Part shown: positions 7,068 through 10,780 of the stretch, piece after piece | How positions within the stretch are numbered: the first letter of the stretch is position 1 | How the letters are laid out: each line of letters opens with the position of its first letter | Origin: SHLQ01 sp964451305 | GTDB taxonomy: Bacteria; Actinomycetota; Acidimicrobiia; Acidimicrobiales; SHLQ01 | Assembly: GCA_964451305.1 (NCBI GenBank) | Contig: CAYVHV010000067.1 | Coordinates: forward strand, 1 to 10,780 | Direction: 5' to 3' | Length of the DNA: 10,780 nt | Position numbers and translations under genes: made by a program | The notes under the pieces: model-generated | What the model was told of the DNA's origin: nothing | What the model saw: only the letters and a program-made list of their open reading frames with translations | Database searches by the model: none

Positions 7068-7583
7068 TCAAGCCGTGAGCAGCGCCACCAGTTGCTCGAC
7101 GGCGCTATCGGCAATCGCACGCATCTCGTCGTCGGTCCGGTCTTGGATCGGATGCTCGACAAACAAACGCTCCGGAGCGATACCGAGACGTTCGCTTTGC
7201 GCGCCTGCGGCCTCGACGAACCGGTTCGACGCGACGAACACGCTCGGGATACCCCGTCGTTCAAGATCTGCCATGTCGTGCACACTGCACGACGTGCACG
7301 AGCCTCAATCGGCGAGCGCTTCGATCACCGCATCACAACTCGTCGCGATCTCGTGACGTAGATCGACCGGCGCTGGCTTGGCGAAGGTCGGCTTCTTGTA
7401 GCGGATCGTCGTCACGTCGAGCGCGTTCAGCTTCTCCTCGACCCGGTCGAGGAACACATCGCCTCGAGCCTTGGAGATATCGAGAAGTCCAACCGTTTTG
7501 CCCGCGAGCGATTCGAGGCGAGCCGCCTGCTGGATGTGTTGAGGTGTTGTCTCGTCGGTGGGATCGAGGACGTTGATGCTCAT
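7068..7583 (-). CDS. UGSC-type selenoprotein with in-frame UGA read as selenocysteine
   Basis: The reading frame encodes 171 residues if the single in-frame TGA at 7305-7307 (codon 93) is read as Sec. The codons around it spell A-D-U-G-S-C-T-S-C, giving a Sec-x-x-Cys redox motif (U93, C96) plus C99. The part before the UGA (start ATSINVL-type replaced here by MSINVLDPTDE; residues 1-92) and the part after it (HDMADLERRGIPSVFVAS) both look like coding sequence in one frame. The family with this motif is known as the UGSC (seleno)protein family; I recognise it by motif, not by a search. The start ATG 7583 has a strong Shine-Dalgarno (AAAGGAGAT) and overlaps the stop of the thioredoxin-fusion gene by 4 nt (ATGA), so the two are co-translated. 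A hairpin just after the UGA is a candidate SECIS. Ordinary gene calling would end the gene at 7305 or start a false one at GTG 7283. The substrate is unknown; a thiol/selenol redox role is inferred. Confidence 0.88.
7276..7301 (-). promoter_or_regulatory. Candidate bacterial SECIS hairpin after the Sec UGA
   Basis: Three nucleotides after the TGA (7305-7307) the mRNA reads UCGUGCAC (7301-7294), then a 10-nt loop, then GUGCACGA (7283-7276). This is a perfect 8-bp stem, which two G-U pairs can extend to 10 bp with a 6-nt CGUGCA loop. Bacterial SECIS elements are hairpins inside the coding sequence directly downstream of the UGA, bound by SelB. The distance from UGA to the loop (11-13 nt) is shorter than in E. 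coli fdhF, so the exact recognition bases are uncertain. Confidence 0.65.
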
Positions 7584-9037
7584 GAACGGATCTCCTTTGT
7601 GACTGGCGTGCTGCCCATCGTGTTGTTGACCCAGCCGCCCATGATCGACGAGAAAAGGCCAGCGTCTCCACCTGCGTGAACGATCATCAAGCCGCCGGGG
7701 CCAGAGTTGTCGAATTTGGGCACGGTTACTTCTGCGAATGCTTCAGGGAGGCCCTCGGCGATGCCGCCAGCTCCACGGATCATCTGAGCGCCATCCATTT
7801 CGAGTGCCTTCTCGAGCGCCTCGCGGAACTGCGCCTTGCTCCAGCCAGCTTCTCGAAATCGATTGGCGTGCTCGGGGCTGAGCACGAGGATTGCGTCGAA
7901 GGCCATAGCGAGCCGCGGCGACACGACCGTCTTGAGATGCTCAGCCAGCGACAGTACGAGCGCATCGGGGTCACGGGTGAGCTGATCGAACAGTACCCGC
8001 GGCGACTCCCCGGCAAAGGCGGTGATCGTGTTCGTGCCGGCCTCGAAGCCTCGGTCGACCGAGAACGGCTCCCATGGCGAGCCTTCTTCGTCCTCGGGAA
8101 AGCACAGGCCGAACTTTGCAGGCGATCCGTGTGTTGCCTGATCGATCTTGCCCGGCAGGCCACCTCCGACATTTCGAATGGTGAGCTGCACGGCGCGACC
8201 GATCGTCGAGTTTGCACGGTTTCCCTGGCCGAGCACATTGCCTTTCGCGTTCATGCCAATGGTGTTACGGATGGGGCCGTTGACGACAAAGACGGGTCCG
8301 TTCGGCATGGTCGTGCACAACAGGCCGTGCATATTGAACTCGTCGGTGCACACCGCTTCGAGCGCGGCGATGACGACGGGCAGGTATTCGGGGAGACAAC
8401 CGGCCATCACGGCGTTGATCGCGATCTTTTCGACCGACAGATCGACGAGGGTGGGCGGCACGATGGCCACAATCTCGTCAGATGCCCGGGTGGTGCCTTC
8501 GAGCATTCGGCGAACGCGTTCGGCCGTCGGCGGCACGAGCGGAAGCCCGTCGCTCCAGCCTCGGTCATACATTGCTTCGAACTCATCTTCGAGCGCCGCG
8601 AACTCGATCGTTCTACTCGTCGTCGTGCTGTCGCCAAACGCAGCCTCGAGTGCGTCGATCCGGTCTGGGTCGACGCTCATCGATCCGCAACCGGGCCGTT
8701 GATCGGGAAGATCGGTACCCAGGCCGACAACTCCGACAAATGCCTCCCATTGGTTGCGATCCCAGCCGACTACCCGTTCAGATTCGACGCCCTTGGATAC
8801 CCACATCAGTGTCGGGACTGTTTCGATATCGGCGCGCCACGACAGTTCGAGGTTCGCATCGTGGGTGTGCGTCGTGCTGCTCGACAGGTCGATGGCGGGG
8901 AACGACGCGTCATCTTGAACCACGATCTGGGTGAGCGTGCCGTTATCGATCAATTGCTGAAGTACCGGGACCACGGTGACGCAGGTTTCACAGTCCTGCT
9001 TCACAAAGGCGATCAACCCATCGGCAAGTTCACTCAT
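7580..9037 (-). CDS. Thioredoxin-like domain fused to a large unassigned domain
   Basis: This 485-aa protein has two parts. Residues ~1-110 look like a thioredoxin fold: CxxC motif C16-E-T-C19 near the N terminus of the first helix and a likely cis-proline in TVPT (P75). A PGCGS linker follows (C117). Residues ~140-485 form a region I cannot assign, with motifs DGLPLVPPT (163-171), NAVMAGCLPEYLPVV (208-222), NMHGLLCTT (235-243), several Gly-rich stretches and GGDAGLFSSIMGGW near the C terminus. Cysteines C214, C230, C241 and C312 could take part in redox or metal binding. No signal peptide or membrane helix is seen. ATG 9037 is preceded by GGGGG at a spacing of 5-6 nt. The gene overlaps the selenoprotein by 4 nt and follows the flavoprotein by 71 nt. 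The context suggests it passes electrons between them. Confidence 0.85.
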   Translation of the reverse strand: MSELADGLIAFVKQDCETCVTVVPVLQQLIDNGTLTQIVVQDDASFPAIDLSSSTTHTHDANLELSWRADIETVPTLMWVSKGVESERVVGWDRNQWEAFVGVVGLGTDLPDQRPGCGSMSVDPDRIDALEAAFGDSTTTSRTIEFAALEDEFEAMYDRGWSDGLPLVPPTAERVRRMLEGTTRASDEIVAIVPPTLVDLSVEKIAINAVMAGCLPEYLPVVIAALEAVCTDEFNMHGLLCTTMPNGPVFVVNGPIRNTIGMNAKGNVLGQGNRANSTIGRAVQLTIRNVGGGLPGKIDQATHGSPAKFGLCFPEDEEGSPWEPFSVDRGFEAGTNTITAFAGESPRVLFDQLTRDPDALVLSLAEHLKTVVSPRLAMAFDAILVLSPEHANRFREAGWSKAQFREALEKALEMDGAQMIRGAGGIAEGLPEAFAEVTVPKFDNSGPGGLMIVHAGGDAGLFSSIMGGWVNNTMGSTPVTKEIRS

Positions 9038-9047
9038 CTCTACCCCC

Positions 9048-9110
9048 AGCCCTCACTCTGCCACAGCTGACCGGAACTACCAGTCTTCAAATTTCGGTAG
9101 GGGGAGGGCT
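9048..9110 (-). repeat. Nested inverted repeats around the flavoprotein stop and next ribosome-binding region
   Basis: Arms AGCCCTC (9048-9054) and GAGGGCT (9104-9110) form a 7-bp outer pair. CTACC (9077-9081) and GGTAG (9096-9100) form a 5-bp inner pair with a 14-nt loop. The C-rich tract next to the left RNA arm could alternatively pair with the GGGGG Shine-Dalgarno of the following gene. It may shape translation or processing between the first two cassette genes. It is not a standard terminator. Confidence 0.3.
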
Positions 9111-10473
9111 AGTCGAGTTCTTTGAGGGCGTCTTCGATGCCCATGACGAACGTTGGGTAGGCGTAGATCATGTGGCGCAGTTCGGGGATCGGGATCGCCG
9201 AGTGCACGGCGAGCGAGAGCAGCCCGAGGACTTCGCCACCATGTGGGCCAACCGATGTTGCGCCGACAAGTACGTCACGGTCCGTGTCAACGATCAGCTT
9301 GATGAAGCCTTCGTTGCCGTTGGAGTGCAGCCAACCACGAGCGGTGTGGCCAACGATCTTGTGCGCAACCTTCACGTTGATGCCGGCCTCGCGAGCCTGC
9401 GCTTCGGTCTTGCCGACCGAACCAACCTCGGGATCGGTGAAGGTCACCGCCGACAGCGCATCCATGTTCAGCGGCTTGGTCTCGCGACCGAGAATGCTGT
9501 CGACAACAACCTTGGCTTGGCGAATACCGAGGTGGGTGAACATGCCTTCGCCCGCGATATCACCAGCAGACCAGAGGCCCTCTTGTACCTGCATGTTCTC
9601 GTCTACGTCGAGAAAGCGGGACTTGGGGTCGATGCCGAGGGTCGCGATACCGAGATCCTCCAAGAACGTCTGACGTCCGGTCGCGACGAGCAGCTTCTCG
9701 CCGGTGACCTCGGTGCCATCTTGAAGGGTGACGGTGAAGCCGCTCGCCTCGTCATATGCAACGTTCGACGCGAACTGGCCAAGGTATGTGTTGATGCCTT
9801 CAGCGGCGTATACCTCGGTCAACACCTCGCTGACCTCCGGTTCGGCAATTGGCATCAGGCGATCGGCGCCCTCGATGATCGACACGTCAACGCCGAAGCG
9901 GGAGACGGCCTGACCAAGTTCGAGACCGATAGCGCCACCGCCGAGAACTACCATCGACGCTGGCAGCGTTTCGACCTCCATGATTTCGTGGTTTGTCCAG
10001 TACGGCGTGTCGGCAAGACCAGGGATTGGTGGGACTGCGGCGAGTGTGCCCGTCGAGACGCAGATGCCCTTGCTTGCAACGTAGGTGTCTCCGTTTACCT
10101 CGACGGTATTTGGGCCCGTGATAACCGCACGGCCGCGTACGAACGTTCCGCCCTTGCCGACAAATCGGTCGACAGCAACGGTGTCGTCCCAGGTGTCGGT
10201 CGCCTGCTCGCGGATGCGCTGGGCAACCGGAGCCCAATCAGGAGTGGCGCTCGCCGTGCCGGCAAGACCTTCCACACGACCCACCTCGGCGAGTGAGTTC
10301 GCAGCCCGGATCATCATCTTCGACGGGATGCATCCCCAGTACGGGCACTCGCCACCGACGAGCGATGCTTCGATTCCAACGACGTTCAATCCAGCTTCGC
10401 CAAGGTCGCCTCCGACGACTTCGCCGGCTGGACCAAGTCCGATCACGATCACGTCTGTTTGATGCTCGCCCAT
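9109..10473 (-). CDS. FAD/NAD pyridine nucleotide-disulfide oxidoreductase lacking the His-Glu dyad
   Basis: This 454-aa cytosolic flavoprotein belongs to the lipoamide dehydrogenase / glutathione reductase / mercuric reductase group. The FAD Rossmann motif is GLGPAG (12-17), the redox disulfide is GGECPYWGCIPSK (C43, C48), the NAD(P) Rossmann motif is GGGAIGLE (178-185), and the second FAD block is SAGDIAGEG (302-310). E201 at the end of the second strand favours NADH over NADPH. The C-terminal active-site block, normally HPTxxE, reads YPTFVM (439-444): Tyr replaces the catalytic His and Met replaces the Glu. Lipoamide dehydrogenase activity is therefore unlikely; a Tyr at this place recalls mercuric reductase, but no mer genes are near. 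ATG 10473 has a GGGGAA Shine-Dalgarno. It leads the cassette with the thioredoxin-fusion and selenoprotein genes and may be their reductase. Confidence 0.9.
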   Translation of the reverse strand: MGEHQTDVIVIGLGPAGEVVGGDLGEAGLNVVGIEASLVGGECPYWGCIPSKMMIRAANSLAEVGRVEGLAGTASATPDWAPVAQRIREQATDTWDDTVAVDRFVGKGGTFVRGRAVITGPNTVEVNGDTYVASKGICVSTGTLAAVPPIPGLADTPYWTNHEIMEVETLPASMVVLGGGAIGLELGQAVSRFGVDVSIIEGADRLMPIAEPEVSEVLTEVYAAEGINTYLGQFASNVAYDEASGFTVTLQDGTEVTGEKLLVATGRQTFLEDLGIATLGIDPKSRFLDVDENMQVQEGLWSAGDIAGEGMFTHLGIRQAKVVVDSILGRETKPLNMDALSAVTFTDPEVGSVGKTEAQAREAGINVKVAHKIVGHTARGWLHSNGNEGFIKLIVDTDRDVLVGATSVGPHGGEVLGLLSLAVHSAIPIPELRHMIYAYPTFVMGIEDALKELD

Positions 10474-10505
10474 TGCTTTTCCCCAATTCGTTTTTGTGTT
10501 GTGCG

Positions 10506-10517
10506 GGTGGAACCACC
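10506..10517. repeat. Short inverted repeat in the leader of the flavoprotein gene
   Basis: GGTGG and CCACC flank two bases (10506-10517), 32 bp upstream of the flavoprotein ATG. It could be an operator or leader hairpin. I see no convincing -35/-10 pair for the minus-strand cassette in 10474-10600. Confidence 0.3.
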
Positions 10518-10559
10518 ACTATGCGCCCAACAATTCCAGAATGGAGAAAAGGGACAGGG

Positions 10560-10586
10560 TTGGGCTTCGAGATTCCTCGCTATGCT
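10560..10586 (+). promoter_or_regulatory. Candidate promoter of tRNA-Gly
   Basis: A -10-like TATGCT (10581-10586) lies 19 bp before the tRNA 5' end. A possible -35, TTGGGC (10560-10565), is only 15 nt upstream, shorter than ideal. Support rests mainly on the -10 box and its distance to the tRNA. Confidence 0.3.
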
Positions 10587-10605
10587 GGTCGGTCGTTAAC
10601 AACAC

Positions 10606-10679
10606 GCGGGTGTAGTTCAACGGTAGAACCTCAGATTTCCAATCTGATGATGGGGTTTCGATTACCCCCACCCGCTCCA
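10606..10679 (+). tRNA. tRNA-Gly(TCC) with encoded CCA
   Basis: A complete cloverleaf is visible. The acceptor pairs GCGGGTG with CACCCGC, and the D stem is GTTC/GAAC. The anticodon stem TCAGA/TCTGA encloses loop TTTCCAA with anticodon TCC (reads GGA). The T arm is GGGGT/ACCCC with loop TTCGATT. Discriminator T is followed by an encoded CCA (10677-10679). It is divergent from the flavoprotein gene. Confidence 0.97.
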
Positions 10680-10680
10680 T

Positions 10681-10735
10681 CGCCCTCCGACACGGCCACT
10701 GGCCGAACAACGTCGGAGGGCGTTGTCGCGTTCTT
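10681..10735 (+). terminator. Likely terminator hairpin after tRNA-Gly
   Basis: CGCCCTCCGAC (10681-10691) pairs perfectly with GTCGGAGGGCG (10712-10722), an 11-bp GC-rich stem. The 20-nt loop contains a smaller GGCC-act-GGCC hairpin. It starts 2 nt after the tRNA 3' end. The downstream sequence is only moderately T-rich (TTGTCGCGTTCTTC), so it may end transcription imperfectly or also guide 3' processing. The remaining bases to 10780 show no supportable gene. Confidence 0.65.
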
Positions 10736-10780
10736 CACCCGAACCCCTCGATGCGTTGGCTGATGAACGAGCGGCTCACC

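Noticed and set aside
7068..7283. Independent 71-aa gene starting at GTG 7283
   Set aside because: The GTG lies within the SECIS stem, has no ribosome-binding site, and the frame is the continuation of the selenoprotein past its UGA.
7068..7583. Pseudogene with a premature stop instead of a selenoprotein
   Set aside because: The UGA falls exactly at the first position of the known U-G-S-C motif and is followed at once by a strong hairpin; no other stop or frameshift disrupts the gene.
7676..9070. Long plus-strand open frame (464 codons) opposite the thioredoxin-fusion gene
   Set aside because: It is a mirror of a well supported gene in high-GC DNA; its translation is rich in Arg/His/Asp without recognisable motifs.
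9172..10296. Long plus-strand open frame (374 codons) opposite the flavoprotein gene
   Set aside because: The flavoprotein on the minus strand has clear FAD, NAD and disulfide motifs; the opposite frame has none.
10736..10780. Possible start of a gene at ATG 10763 on the plus strand
   Set aside because: Only six codons remain before the window ends, and no ribosome-binding site precedes it.

Overview
The window looks like chromosomal DNA from a high-GC actinobacterium. Three features support this: a DUF3039-type small protein, a DesA-type soluble diiron acyl-ACP desaturase, and GTG/TTG start options with TANNNT-type -10 boxes. I would guess Acidimicrobiia (Ilumatobacter-like) from overall flavour, but nothing here proves the class. 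Gene density is high and I see no insertion sequence, phage gene or CRISPR array.

Left half (1-5383), mostly minus strand. A tRNA-His cut by the window edge lies at 1-72. Two GGDEF-EAL cyclic-di-GMP proteins follow: a soluble PAS-GGDEF-EAL protein (134-2482) and a membrane-anchored sensor with an extracytoplasmic domain, HAMP-like linker, GGDEF and a variant EAL domain (2695-4995). A tRNA-Arg(TCT) sits between them on the plus strand. A symmetric nested dyad (2499-2549) lies between that tRNA and the start of the soluble protein. The membrane sensor is separated by only 3 nt from an upstream DUF3039 gene (4999-5268), which has its own plausible promoter.

Middle (5384-7059). A uridine kinase gene (minus strand) and a diiron acyl-ACP desaturase gene (plus strand) diverge from a 158-bp intergenic region. 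That region holds an operator-like inverted repeat next to a possible desaturase promoter.

Right half (7068-10473), minus strand. This is the most interesting part: a three-gene redox cassette. In transcription order it encodes (i) an FAD/NAD pyridine nucleotide-disulfide oxidoreductase with an intact CxxxxC centre but no C-terminal His-Glu dyad, (ii) a protein fusing a thioredoxin-like domain (CETC) to a large C-terminal region I cannot assign, and (iii) a UGSC-type selenoprotein. The selenoprotein reading frame is interrupted by one UGA at 7305-7307, read as Sec in a U-G-S-C motif. A perfect 8-bp hairpin lies just after the UGA and is a candidate bacterial SECIS element. Conventional gene calling would break this gene into 92-aa and 71-aa pieces. 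Genes ii and iii overlap by 4 nt. A plausible scheme is electron flow from NADH through the flavoprotein and thioredoxin domain to the Sec-Cys centre; this is inference.

Right end. A tRNA-Gly(TCC) with encoded CCA (10606-10679) is followed by an 11-bp GC-rich hairpin. The last ~45 bases show no supportable gene.
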